This document shows positions 41,161 through 52,692 of a stretch of 64,000 bases of DNA, piece by piece. The position numbers were made by a program, and so were the translations under genes. This DNA is from Schistocerca nitens. Its lineage: Eukaryota > Arthropoda > Insecta > Orthoptera > Acrididae. How positions within the stretch are numbered: the first letter of the stretch is position 1; each line of letters opens with the position of its first letter. The stretch covers positions 358,155,234 to 358,219,233 of the forward strand of contig NC_064622.1 of assembly GCF_023898315.1 (NCBI RefSeq). The letters are read 5' to 3'. Under the pieces are notes generated by a model. It had not been told where the DNA came from. It searched no databases and was given only the letters and a program-made list of their open reading frames with translations.

Positions 41161-41427
41161 AAAAGGTAGGAAGTATGGTTTTACGCACCGTCGACATCAA
41201 GGTCATTAGAGGCGGAGCATATGCTCGGATTGTAACAAGTATGGGGAAGGGAATCAGCCATGCCCTTTCAAAGAAACCATTCTGGCGTTTAAATCTTTTT
41301 TGTCTAAAACTGACATGGTGAGACCGTGGCTGTGAACAATTAATGTAGGTTGATTCTTACAAAGAAGATAACAGCAACCAACCACAATTAATACTACTAT
41401 TTATTAAAGTAAATAGCGCCGTAACCG

Positions 41428-41454
41428 GCTTCGAACTGGCAAGTTCATCGTCAG
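41428..41454 (-). ncRNA. hammerhead-like motif, left arm
   Basis: On the minus strand: CTGACGA (41454-41448), helix II GAACT/AGTTC with loop TGCC, then GAAGC where GAAAC is expected. One core base has changed. Confidence 0.55.
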
Positions 41455-41962
41455 ACGGCTGTTCACATGATTTGCAAGATACACTTTACATAATCGTCAG
41501 TTTTTGATTTTTATTCTTCCACTGTGGCGAAATATTCTTGGTCTGTTCGTGCCCTACGGTAGAAAACAGTGTTAGAAGCGGCCTATGTGAACATTACTAA
41601 TCAAACGATGAAATACAGAGTAAATAAATATGTGAGGTTAATTGGTTATGGGATTTACATCGAAAATTTGTTGCGATGTTGCAGGATTGTATTTTTCAAA
41701 TATTCCAAAATATTGAAAAATACAATCCTGCAACTTCGCAACAAATTATTTCTATGTAAGTACCATAACCACTTAACCTCACATATTTATTTACTCTGTA
41801 TTTCATCGTTTGGAGATTAGCTATGTTCACATAGGCCGCTTCTAACATTGTTTACTACCGTAGGGCACCAACACACCCAGAATATTTCGCCACAGTGGAA
41901 GAATAAAAATCGAAAACTGACGATTATGTAAAGTGTATCTTGCAAATCATGTGAACAGCCGT

Positions 41963-41988
41963 CTGACGATGAACTTGCCAGTTCGAAA
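41963..41988 (+). ncRNA. hammerhead-like motif, right arm
   Basis: CTGACGA (41963-41969), helix II GAACT (41971-41975) and AGTTC (41980-41984) closed by TGCC, then GAAA (41985-41988). The core is complete. The flanking GGTTACGGC could form the remaining helices in a dimer, as in minimal PLE hammerheads. Confidence 0.65.
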
Positions 41989-42215
41989 CAGGGTTACGGC
42001 GCTATTTACTTTAATAAATAGCGGTATTAATAGTGGCTGGTTGGTGTTATCTTCTTTTTAAAAATCAACCTACATTTATTCTGGGGTTTGCCTGGAGCAA
42101 TTTAGGGAAATCACGGAAAACCTAAAATCTGGATGGCCAGACACGGGTTTGAACCGTTGTCCTCCAGAATGCGAGTCCAGTGTGCTTTGTACTGCGCCAT
42201 CTCACTCATACCACT

Positions 42216-43010
42216 GTGCTACCCAGACACATTGTTTATCGCAAATGCATAGACTTTCTCAGCATTCTACCCAGCCAATACACATTCCCACCTAACGCCA
42301 TCCATCCGCAGTCCCCGTTCATGCCCTATATGTCCGCTTTTTGAAGACCGAATGCAAATGTGCATTCTCAGTTGCGGTTGTGGATTCATTGCTCATCAAG
42401 GCAAATGAATTATATGAATGTGTAGTGACTGTTCTTTTGGACGTGTCTGAAAGAACAGACACCATGCGGAATCCGCAGATGTGATACATATTATGCAAAT
42501 TGAAGGGAAGGGGGAGGAAGGAAAGGATGCGAAAGAAAAGGAAAGAAACTAATGATATCAGCTGCATCTGGACTTTGTCAGGAAACTGCAGTCCCCTTCT
42601 CGCCAGGCATTTGCATTAACCACTGCGCCACCCACACACTGTTTATCACAAATGTGTGGACAATCGTCATGGTTCCTGGACGATCCCCATCCCCATCCCC
42701 ATCTGTCCCAGTCGCCATCCGTGTCCTCTGTGCTCACTAATTTTAAATTCCCACTGGAGATCTAATGTAAAGGTGCATCCACACTGAAGGTTGACATTGC
42801 CCATCGTGGCGAATCAGTTGTAAGAATGCGTGGTGTCCGTTCTTTTGGACATGCCCAAAAACTCACACCGCCCAATCATATAATTTCCATTATTTTCTGT
42901 TAATTTGTGCACAGAGCAATTTAAGTACAATGGCCATATAAAATTAATTATGACAGGCAGATCGCAGACTGAAAGCCACAGAAAAAATCGTCAGAAATCG
43001 TAGTCCACCA
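42216..43010. other. spacer with weak direct repeats
   Basis: 42350-42450 and 42770-42860 share GTGCAT and AATG.GTAGTG/GTGTC..GTTCTTTTGGAC blocks, perhaps an old duplication. (CCATCC)n simple sequence at 42685-42705. No gene. Confidence 0.35.
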
Positions 43011-43015
43011 CGAAA

Positions 43016-43720
43016 ATGGTAGCTCACAATACTCTCGTTTCACCGATATGTCAAAATTACTTGTTAGTATGGGAGCCACATCAATTGGGGTTGATGGAGG
43101 AAATAGAGAAGATTCAAAGAACAGCAGTGGGTTTTGTTACACGTTCATTTAGTAAGTGCAAAAGTGTCATGCAACTGCTCATGTGTGGCACACCCTACAA
43201 GAGAGGCATTGTGGATTACGGAACGTTTCCTGTTAAAATTCCGAGAGCATACATTCTTACAAGAGTCAAATATTGCTTCCTCCTAAGTATATCTCGAGAA
43301 AATGTTGCGGAGGCAAAAGTAGGGAGAAGGCAAAATTAGGCAGATTTTGACGTCACCTGAAGGCTTGGCATGAATCGTTCTTCCCACAAACAATTCGTGA
43401 CTATAGTCGAGACGGCATAAGAAGGCCCCTGACAGTTCATAGCGCTGTTGTCAGCTTACACCTGTGAAACGCTAACGGTTGCAGATGGAAACAGTAGCCG
43501 TCTACAGAGCTATGGCAACACTGAGCCGTTCCTTTAGATATGTTTACAAAATCGCTTTACATTATTGGTGAGGTGGCCGCGAAGCTGCAGTCCACTGCAA
43601 CTGTCAGGGATCAGCTTATGCCGACTGGTCCATAGAACAAGAAAGGGAAAGTGGCAGTCGCACACAGAAATACTCTCACTCATACACCATAATGTGTCCT
43701 GTGGGGTACAAATGTAGATG
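43016..43720 (+). pseudogene. LINE 3' end (CR1/Jockey-like), interrupted
   Basis: The frame at 43016-43339 contains LVSPICQNYLLVWEPHQLGL and EEIEKIQRTAVGFVTRSFSK, the C-terminal 'LVRPILEYASxVWDP...EKVQRRAARFV' region that follows the RT of CR1/Jockey-type LINEs. It is followed by a tail similar to 28960-29110, which seems to be split by about 205 bp of unrelated sequence (about 43410-43618). The RT core is absent. Confidence 0.6.
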
Positions 43721-44454
43721 CGGAAGTAACACGTTTAAACCCTGGTTTTGGAAGCAATTTTTTTCGGCTGGTAATTGGAGAAAAGTTGTGCCTCTGGTTT
43801 CTGATCATCAGTGTCCTCTGAAATTTTCTGAGAAATTTTCGGAAATCTCTCCCAGGTGTTCCGTGGAGTCCAAATTACAGCATGGGCAGCAATTTCCAGA
43901 CACGGCCTTATTGGACCCTTTTTCTTTGAAGAAACTGTGAACAGCGAGCGTTATTTGAGCATGTTTCGCAATAGCTTCATTCCGCAGCTTCTTGCTACTG
44001 CCTTGCCCTTCAACACGCAGTGGTTCATGCAAGATGGAGCAAGGCCACATACTGCAAACACTGTGTTGGAGTTTTTACACGAGCATTTCGACATGCGGAT
44101 CATTTCACTCAGGTTTCCAGGTCGCTTCAATGACGGACCAAATTGGCCCCCCAACAGTCCAGACCTCAATCCACGTGACTTTTATCTTTGGAGATACCTT
44201 AAGGAAAAAATTTTCCCGAAACGTCCACGTGATTTAATGGAGCTCAGAAGACTTATTCTTCAAGCTTGCAGTGAAATTACGGAGACATGTGCCGTAGGGT
44301 AATCCCTAACTTCAGTGTTCGTTTGAAGGATGTAAGGAAACGAAATGGTGGACATATTGAGCATGTGCTGAGTTAGAAAAAATCTCCATGGATTGCTCTT
44401 CATTGTAGTATATGTTCCTTCCAAATTGTATTGACAATAAAGTTTACCGGGTGA
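43721..44454 (+). mobile_element. Tc1/mariner-like relic, 5'-truncated
   Basis: Contains the catalytic half of a transposase and an AATAAAG-type end at 44446. No left terminus was recognised. The next element inserted at the TA at its right edge. Confidence 0.6.
43856..44302 (+). pseudogene. transposase C-terminal half, DDxD with long spacer
   Basis: The frame contains ITAWAAISRHGLIGPFFFEE, WFMQDGARPHTANTVLEFLH and NWPPNSPDLNPRDFYLWRYL. It then shifts frame near 44290 and ends GGHIEHV near 44365. Between the aspartate of QDGARPH and that of NPRD I count 47 residues, against 34 in mariner. It ends like the element at 44457-45978. The DNA-binding half is missing. Confidence 0.75.
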
Positions 44455-44456
44455 TC

Positions 44457-45978
44457 AAAAAGCCAATATAAATTTGAAACCTTAATAAGTCACGGAATAA
44501 TGTAGATAGAGAGATAAAAATTGACACACATGCTTGGAATGACAAGGGGTTTTATTAGAACCAAAAAAAAAAAAACAAAGTTCACAAAATGTCCGACAGA
44601 TGGCGCTGGACAGCAAAATGTCAGTGACTGCGCATGACAATCGCGTAATGAGAGAGAGAATCAGATGAGTCAGCAGCCGCAGCATGTTGACGTTACCTGA
44701 AAAGGCGCTTTTAGTGACGCTGTATTATCAGAATGGGGAATTTGCTAGTTCAGCGTTACGATCCTATCGCCATAGGAAGGGGATTCGAATGGGTAAAGGT
44801 CCGTTGACAAATGCAGCCGTGGCGAGAATGATTTCGAAGCCACGGGTTGTTTAGACGATAGACCCCGTGGTGGACTACCAAGCACAAGGCGTAATGCTGC
44901 TGAGGCAGTTCAGGAAGAAATAGAGACTGTAGCGGGTTCGTCCATGCACGGGGAAGTCAGCGCTCGTGCAGTCGCACGTCGCACCGGCATTCCATACACT
45001 ACTGTTTGGTTGGCACTGAGGCGTACCCTCCGATGCTATCCGTACAAAATCCATCGGCATCATGAACTGTTACCTGGCGATTTAGTGAAGCGGAGGGCAT
45101 TTGCGGTGTGGGTGTTTCAAAAGATGGCGGAAGATGACGATTGGTTGAGTAACGTGTTGTGGACCGACGAAGCTCATTTCACGCTCCGAGGGTCTGTCAA
45201 CGCCCACAACTGCAGAATTTGGGCTACCGAAAATCCTAGAACTGTCGTGTAAACTCCGTTGCACGACGAGAAAGTCACGGTATGGGTTGGATTTACCACA
45301 TCTTCGAGGAAATGCGTGATTCTGGTTTTGTAACTGCTACCGTGACGGGTGAGAGGTACGCCGATATGCTACAGAATCGCATCATCCCCAGCTTGACTGA
45401 TAAACACCTGCTGGAACGTACGATGTTTATGCGGGATGGCGCTCCACTCCATATTGCTATGCGCGTGAAAGATCTCTTGCGCGCGCCGTTTGGTGATGAT
45501 CGTGTCCTCAGCCGCCACTTTTGTCATGGTTGGCCTCCCATGTCCCCAGACCTCAGTCCGTGCGATTATTGGCTTTGGGGTTACATGAAGTCTCAAGTGT
45601 ATCGTGATCGAGCGACATCTCTAGGGATGCTGAAAGACAACATCCGACGCCAATGCCTCACCATAACTCCGGACATGCTTTACAGTGCTGTTCACAATGT
45701 TATTCCTCGACTACAGCTATTGTTGAGGAATGATGGTGGACATATTGAGCATTTCCTGTAAAGAACATCATCTTTGCTTTGTCTTACTTTGTTATGCTAA
45801 TTATTGCTATTCTGATCAGATGAAGCGCCACCTGTCGGACATTTTTTGAACTTTTTTATTGTTTTGGTTCTAATAAAACCCCATGTCATTCCAAGCATGT
45901 GTGTCAATTTGTACCTCTCTATCTACATTATTCCGTGATTTATTCAGTTTTCAAATTTATACTTTTTTGATCACCCGG
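44457..45978 (+). mobile_element. Tc1/mariner-like element with ~118-bp terminal inverted repeats
   Basis: Flanked by TA (44455-44456, 45979-45980). The ends start CCGGGTGATCAAAAA and stay complementary for about 118 bp at roughly 90% identity. 1,522 bp with a near-complete transposase on the plus strand. Confidence 0.9.
44684..45761 (+). pseudogene. Tc1/mariner-like transposase, DD42D by count, three lesions
   Basis: Starts MLTLPEKALLVTLYYQNGEF. A frameshift near 44834 leads to KFEATGCLDD and then ARRTGIPYTTVWLALRRTL (HTH). The first catalytic motif is VLWTDEAHFTLRGSVN. There is a TAA at 45250-45252 and a short deletion with frameshift near 45300. The last frame, 45282-45761, has TMFMRDGAPLHIAM, WPPMSPDLSPCDYWLWGYMK and GGHIEHFL. 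The D-to-D spacing is 42 residues. All three catalytic aspartates survive. It is the autonomous-type relative of 27980-28925. Confidence 0.85.
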
Positions 45979-45980
45979 TA

Positions 45981-48755
45981 TATTCAAAAACAAAATGGTA
46001 ACACATTTCGTTCGCCACTCTTGAGGCGCAACACTCACAGTTAATGAAGGATATGCACCAAGTGGATTTGCTTACAGAAAGCTATTAAGGTGTCGAGGCT
46101 CTTGGGGACATCCCAGCCAGTATCGTGGTCCAAATTAACATTTCATTTTAATATGAAGCATAAGAAACCAAACTCTGCATCGTAGTCTACAAACACGTGT
46201 GATAACCGTCTGTGCTAGACAAACAGGCACTTGAGACGGCAATATATGGAACCTTACCACGTTATTTCCATTATTTGCTCCGGGCACCAATCAAAATGGA
46301 TCCCATCCACTTGGACCGCAGCGGTACTGCTACATGTTCGGCAATAGAGGGCGGTAGTGACAGCCTGCGTCCGAAACTCCTTATTTGGCAGGCGGTATTT
46401 CCGTAACGGGGGCCAATGCGTTATGCAGCAGGAAGCTGGGAATCCCGCCGACTCCGACGCATTAATGCCTTGGAACGGCCTCTGTCAAAACAACGCAACT
46501 AGAACCTTCCTCGTTCGTCTCAATGCGTAATGGAACAGCTAGTTTACCAGACTTTCCTCAGTCGTTTCTTAGTGAACTAATTTTAAGAAATGTTATCATT
46601 GGACGAATGCAATAAACCGTGTATATCTTTGCTCTCCTCTTAGATTTGCAGGTACAAGTTTTCGCCTAACCCGACTACGATACATGGCATCATGAAGACA
46701 AAAGCGATGTAGTGGTATATCGCTGGCATTTTCGATAGCAGTGTTGTCTATAGAAAGTAGCTCTCTTCGACCTCGCCACGTAAGTGCGACTTATCAAGTA
46801 ATTTCAACCATTATGTAGTGAAGTTCTGCTATGGAGAATGAACTTCTTTATTTAACAGCGATGGCAGTTGATATGACTATGTAGACAAATTCTCGTGAAA
46901 AAAGAGTTGCATTTGTCAAAGTTGTTTTATAATAACTGAAGAAAACTGCAAAACTATCATACATTACAGATTGCCCCCAGACTGACAATGTCAGGGATAT
47001 ATAAACTTGTTTTAAAATGAGTTTCGTTGACACTAAGTGCTATCCACAAAGGAAATGCTCACACTTAAATTATCAACTACTTACACAAAAAAACGTAATA
47101 AAAGTGTCTGCAATTTTGGGGTCTATCTACATCAGTTCATTATTAACCATCAATGAAATTTCCTTTTTTTCTTGATCCCTTTTCCTGTCTAATTTTTCAT
47201 TGTCCTCCAAATAGTTCTTGTCTCTTTGGTGGAGGAATTAATATTTACTTGAAAATTCATACGTATTGATGGCCTGATGATTTTTCTTAGAATTTTACAA
47301 CGCAATTTTATATATGACTTAACCTTGTAATTTTCCATGGCCTTAAATGCTAAGTAAAGTCTTCATCTGCTGTTAACGATAGTGTGATTATATTTGTAAC
47401 CCGTGGTTTTGGAACATTCAGTCTAGTAGTTCATTTTTTTTTTAAAGACAACAGTACAAAGCAGACTGTGATTATGTTGCACAATACAACATATTTTTCA
47501 TTAACGTCAAATATGATGTACACATATTTCCATTTTGTATTTCACAAATAAATCTTGAAGTTCTCAATTTCTTTTTAATTTATTGTCTTGTAGTTTAGCT
47601 ACAGGTATTTAAACAGTGGATTTACAGTCTCGATGTGTACGTAAAACGCTGTGAATAGCTGTGTTGCTAGTTCCCACAACACATATTGTTAATTTATGAG
47701 GGAGAGTTAAATTATACGAAACAGCAAGGTCTTAATTATATATTGTGATTTTTATATGATTTTTTCCTTAGTATAAATGGCAACGCCTCCTCCTATTTCA
47801 CTGTCGTGAGTGATTCTTGCGCGCTGAAGAAATATAAATTCTATCGTGTAGTCCATACTCCACGTAGCCGTAATAAAACGACATAAAGCCACACACCCAC
47901 GCTTAATATCCATTCAAGTGGACACATACCAGATAATCGTCACCTGTAATTCGTGGAATTATACGGGAATTATGAGCGATCAGCGATCTATCATTGCAAT
48001 CTGCGCGGGCACATGGTGCGACCTAGCCACATATTGCTGCGATCCGGCGCTATTCTGTGTCAATGGATATCAACCTAGAACGCACACATTAACGAGTGTA
48101 GATTATAGCCGATACCAACTCTAGCACGTAACTAAATTTTAAGTTAAGAATATAAGTATTATTATTGATTAAATGACGAATGACAAATTGCATTTACTTA
48201 ACATTGAAACGAAGAAAAACTGTTTATTTTGGTAGGAGTTTTATTAAATCTAGAAGTAACGAGTCAATGATACGACTGATACTTCTTATTTCAAACACTC
48301 ATTTTTGTATTTTATTTGCTCTCAAGCTCTGCACGTCACTTAAAATCTATTTTCACAACTCTCTTAAATAGATTCCTGGTAATAATGGAATCTCGCCATC
48401 AACTTTTCGTCGAAATGTTGCCAGTTCTGCTTCACCAGATTGTATTTTCAGTTGGCATCGTGGGGTTCAAAAATTTGTACTCTGGCTGTAATTTCAGTAT
48501 CTGAAACTATTCCTTCAATCACTGAAAATCGCCTTAGAATCCAGGCATTTATCTTTTGATTTTCCAAATTAGTTGCAAGCTGAATTTTTTACTACTGGAA
48601 AGTGCTTTCGTAATATATCTGTGAGAAATGTTACACACTTCTTGTGTCGAGCATCATTGCCAGATCTGTCAACATTGAAACGTTTCAATTTCAACTAGAT
48701 GTTGATAAATCCTCAGTGTGGAAAGACAGCTGCCAACCTAAACATGTGCTGGTAA
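45981..48755. other. AT-rich spacer, nothing recognised
   Basis: The longest stretch (2.8 kb) without a recognised element. Frames of 61-68 codons (46212-46406, 46848-47033, 47918-48124 and others) lack motifs. It could hold unrecognised old repeats. Confidence 0.4.
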
Positions 48756-48887
48756 TACACTGAAGACCCAAAGAAACTAATATCGTGTAGGGCTCCCGCG
48801 AGCACGTAGAAGTGCCGCAACACGACGTGGCATGGACTCGACTAATGTCTGAAGCAGTGCTGGACGGAATTGACACCATGAATACTG

Positions 48888-49088
48888 AAACTTCCTGGCA
48901 GATTAAAACTGTGTGCCCGACCGAGACTCGAACTCGGGACCTTTGCCTTTCGCGGGCAAGTGGTAGAGCACTTGCCCGCGAAAGGCAAAGGTCCCGAGTT
49001 CGAGTCTCGGTCGGGCACACAGTTTTAATCTGCCAGGAAGTTTCACATCAGCGCACACTCCGCTGCAGAGTGAAAATTTCATTCTGGA
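48888..49088. mobile_element. tRNA-derived hairpin retroposon, family A copy 2 (near-perfect palindrome)
   Basis: Two ~75-bp arms (48888-48962, 48968-49043) are almost perfect inverted copies around a 5-bp loop, followed by a 45-bp tail ending ATTCTGGA. A perfect 13-bp TSD, ACCATGAATACTG, lies at 48875-48887 and 49089-49101. Removing it restores the Tc1 sequence that family H copy 2 also has at its matching site. Confidence 0.92.
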
Positions 49089-49234
49089 ACCATGAATACT
49101 GCAGGGCTGTCCAAAAATCCGTAAGAGTACGAGGGGTTGGAGACCTCTTCTAAACAGCACGTTTCAAGGCATCTCATATATGCTCAATAATGTTCATGTC
49201 TGGCGAGTTTCGTGACCAGCGGAAGTGTTTAAAC

Positions 49235-50022
49235 TCAGAGGAGCGTTCCTCGAGCCACTCTGCCGCAACTGTGGACGTCGGAACGCACAATTGACAAGAA
49301 TGGATGCAGATGATCAGACAGGATGCTGACGTACGTGTCAGCTGTCAGAGTCGTATCTAGACGTATCAGGGGTCCCATATCACTCCAGCTGCCCACGCCC
49401 CACACCATTACAGATCCTCCACCAGCTTGAACAGACCCCTGTTGACATGCAGGACGCATGGATTCATGAGGTTCTCTCTATAGCCGTACACGTCCATCCG
49501 CTCTATACAATTTCAAACGATACTCGTCCGAACAGGCAACATGTTTCCAGTCATCAACTGTCCAATATCGGTGTTGACGGACCCAGACGAGTCGTAAAGC
49601 TTTGTGTCGTGCATTCATCACACGAGAGGCCTTGGGTACCGAAAGCCCATATCGATGATGTTTCGTTGAATGGTTCGCACGCTGACACTTGTTGATGGCC
49701 CAGCAATGAAATCTGCAGCAATTTACGGAAGGGTTTCACTTCTGTGACTTTGACCGATTCTCTTCAGTCGTCGTTGCTCCCGTTCTTGCAGAAACTTCTT
49801 CCGGCCGCAGCGATGCCGGAGATTTGATGTTTTACCAGATTCCTTATTTCCACGGTACTCTCGTGAAATGGTCGTACGGAAAAATCCCCACTTCATTGCT
49901 ACCCCGGGGATGCTGCGTCCCATTGCTGGTCCGCCGACTATAACGCCACTTTCAGACTCACTTAAATCTTGATAACCTGCCATTTTAGCAGCAGTAACCG
50001 ATCTAACAACTGCGCCAGACAC
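49235..50022 (-). pseudogene. Tc1-like transposase, family H copy 1
   Basis: From 50022 down: an N-terminal block (QDLSESESGVIVGGPAMGRS, EYRGNKESGKTSNLRHRCGR) of HTH character, then broken sequence, then GSVMVWGVGSWSDMGPLIRL near 49400. C-terminal sequence continues toward 49130 with shifts, and the end of the coding region is interrupted by the hairpin insertion. Inactive. Confidence 0.75.
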
Positions 50023-50131
50023 TTCTTGTCTTGTATAGGCGTTGCCGACCGCAGCGCCGTATTCTTCCTGTTAACATATCTCTCTATTTGAATACGCATG
50101 CCTATTCCAGTTTCTTCGGCGCTTTAGTGTA

Positions 50132-50778
50132 TATTCCCCTAGCATTAGCATATTTATAACAGATATGACTCTTTAAAATATTTCTTTTTGCTTTGCTGGT
50201 TACTCGGAGCTGAACGTCTGTGTGTTCTAATACCAGAACAGTTGTTATAATTTTTCGTTCTCTTTCATTGGTGTTTTCAACGTTAGTTTCCTATTTAGCT
50301 CAGTGTTTTAGACGCGTAGAAACTTGTTGGTTTAACGATGAGATAACACTAACGTGTGACATGGATGCACACAATTATTGTTCTACATATTCCAAGCAAT
50401 TCACTACGCTGTTTCCGTACGCTGTTTCAAGAAAGCTCATTATGTTTCTTTGTATCCCGTTTTCCTGTATAGTTTCACCAAGAGACTTAAACAGCGCAAC
50501 TTGCACGGTTTTTCCATATTTTGTTTCTAGATCATTTTTTTTTCAATAATGTATTAATGAAAATAATTTGGAAGACAGTCTGTCTGTCATTTCCTTGTAT
50601 CTCTGCTCATTGTGACTTATTGGTTAATCGCAAGAATGATTTATTACGTACGCCAGTCTCTTACTACAAAGGTGCAATGTACAGGGGAGAATACGTTTTC
50701 TTACATTTCTCGAGGTTTGCTTGTGATTGGTTTTGAAGGTTATTCTATAAAATAAACCGTAAATTTTTCTTTGGTTTG
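50132..50778. other. spacer, nothing recognised
   Basis: AT-rich. The 109-codon frame at 50220-50549 shows no motif. Confidence 0.35.
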
Positions 50779-50790
50779 TTTTCCATTACA

Positions 50791-50911
50791 AAAAAATGGT
50801 TCAAATGGCTCTGAGCACTATGGGACTTAACATCTGTGGTCATCAGTCCCCTAGAACTACTTAAACCTAACTAACCTAAGGACATCACACACATCCATGC
50901 CCGAGGCAGGA
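50791..50911 (-). mobile_element. SINE, 5'-truncated (head missing)
   Basis: The body and A-rich end of the common SINE stop just inside the tRNA-like head. Even so, a 12-bp TSD (TTTTCCATTACA / TTTTCTATTACA, one mismatch) lies at 50779-50790 and 50912-50923, so it inserted already truncated. Confidence 0.85.
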
Positions 50912-50923
50912 TTTTCTATTACA

Positions 50924-51774
50924 TTATTATAGGTTCAATTCTACGACATTACTATCAACATTTACGAGTTTATGATGTTAAGTGAGACAGAAAACATAAG
51001 GTGATAAAATTTGAGACGACACTACATTGCATCTTTTATCAATGAAATAGCTCCCTCGATTTATGGGAACTTATAGAGGAACTTGTCGTGGTTCTGCTGG
51101 GAGGAACCCCGATCATCCGAAGACAAGGTACCTTCTTGAGGACCATCGTAGAAGCTGACCCTAGAACTGTCGTTGCCCTATATGTTGCGGTAATCAACAA
51201 CAGATGAGCCTGAGGACTGGAAGATTTACATCCTAACAGAACATTGAGTTTTTCAAATGTTGACAAACTAAACGTTTCTCAACGCACGTATGCTTTTAGG
51301 GAGGAATATCCTTCGCGAGAGTGTGTTTGTTTTAGCATGGTGCCGCATAAAACAAACTGCTAACATGTAATTTGACTGCTAAGTCGAAGAATTTGAGTTG
51401 ACCTGTCAACTGTATAGACACGCCCAAAGAAAAGTTTTCGAGCGGTCCGAGGAGAGATACCCCTGTTGCAAGGCGCTGAACTGGAAGGAATAATGTAGGG
51501 CACCTCAGTTTTTGCTTGGAAATCAGCCATGACTTTGGTTCTGAGAAATATAGCTGTCAGCTGAAGCCATTGGCGGTAGATGCAGAATGGAAGCACATCT
51601 CGAGCTCTACGTGCAAATCGGTTGATAATGGCAGGCACCAATCCATTCCTGTAAAAGCCCAGTTGGCATGGTCTATATGTCTCGAAGTAATAACTAGAAT
51701 CTCTGAATAATTAATAAGTAATACAATGGGCACAATATCGTTTTTTTTTTATTTGTGGTGTGTGACTGAAAGAC
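50924..51774. other. spacer, nothing recognised
   Basis: No supported gene. The frame at 51360-51641 has no recognisable domain. Confidence 0.35.
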
Positions 51775-51777
51775 ACG

Positions 51778-52562
51778 CTATATGATCAGAAGTATCTGGA
51801 GACCAGGATGCTGTGTGGAATCGACCACTGAATTAGGTGGTCCCGCAAGTATGAATGCGGGGAACGGCGAGCATTGCGGAGGGTGGATGTATTAAATCAC
51901 ATGAAACCAGCACGATTACTGTGCTTGGGGAGTTAAAGAGAATGGGATACAGTAGTCGAGCAGCTGCCCATAAGCCGCACATTCTGTAGTCAATGGTAAG
52001 CGACGCTCGATGTGATGTAAAGAACAACGTCACTAGACGGTGGATGATCGCCAATCCGATGGAAGGGTTTGGGTTCGGAGAATGCCTGGAAACCTTACCT
52101 GCCGTCACGTGCAGCGCCAACACTGAAGTACAGAGGAGGTGACGTTATGGTAGGGGAGTGTTTTTCATGGTTAGGGTCTCGTCCTCTTATCGCATTTGAG
52201 AAAACACTAAATATATAAGATGACAGTCCGCCATGTCATAAAGCAGCATCTGTGAGGCAATGATTTGTGGACAATTAAATTGCTGAAAGATAGTGACCCG
52301 CTCAGAGTCCCAACCTGAACTCAACGAGACACCTTTCGGATGAATTGCAACGTCGATTTCGCTCCAGACTCCAGTGTCCAACATTACAACCTTCTTTGGT
52401 TTCTGCTCTTGAGCAAGAATGGACTGACATTCCTCCACGGACATTTAGGCACCTCAGTGAAGGTGTCCCCAGAAGAGTTCAAGTTGTATTAAGCTGAAGG
52501 GTGGACACATCCAATATTACTGTACACCAATACGTCTCTGGATACTTTTGACCAGACAGAGT
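51778..52562 (+). mobile_element. Tc1-like relic
   Basis: The ends pair imperfectly: ATGATCAGAAGTATCTGGAG on the left and the complement of GGATACTTTTGACCAG on the right. Internally the plus strand reads, in broken frames, GGDVMVGECFSWLGSRPL and CHKAASVR, resembling the central part of a Tc1 transposase. Short (~785 bp) and heavily decayed. Confidence 0.55.
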
Positions 52563-52692
52563 ATTAATTGTGCCACAATAAGGTTTCTAAAGGATAATAG
52601 AAATCAATTTAACTGCAGGCCAAAATATAATATTTTCTAGAAATAACAGCAATTCTAATGTGCAAATGAAGGAACTGTTTGGACCAGTGTAG

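Larger units (their letters stand above)
41291..42078. mobile_element. PLE-terminal-repeat palindrome with hammerhead-like motifs
   Basis: A 788-bp near-palindrome with ~370-bp arms (41330-41700 and 41703-42070) meeting at about 41701. Both arms carry a hammerhead-like motif facing outward. There is no ORF of substance. The 11-bp flanking repeat suggests insertion by target-primed reverse transcription. The arms resemble the hammerhead-bearing pseudo-LTR of PLEs in head-to-head arrangement. Confidence 0.75.
41165..42215 (-). mobile_element. SINE-L copy split by a fold-back element
   Basis: Left part 41165-41290 and right part 42079-42215 together correspond to the SINE-L copy at 7456-7697 (shared ATCACGGAAAACCTAA and GAATGCGAGTCCAGTG). 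The insertion lies between the 11-bp repeats TTCTGGCGTTT / TTCTGGGGTTT at 41280-41290 and 42079-42089. Confidence 0.75.
48758..50129 (-). mobile_element. Tc1-like element, family H copy 1
   Basis: Flanked by TA (48756-48757, 50130-50131). Imperfect inverted ends: CACTGAAGACCCAAAGAAAC and the complement of GTTTCTTCGGCGCTTTAGTG. It contains the hairpin retroposon 48888-49088. Related to 61454-63226. Confidence 0.85.

Noticed and set aside
50220-50549. 109-codon frame, considered as a host exon
   Set aside because: There is no recognisable domain, and the base composition matches the surrounding AT-rich spacer. Splice sites were not convincing.
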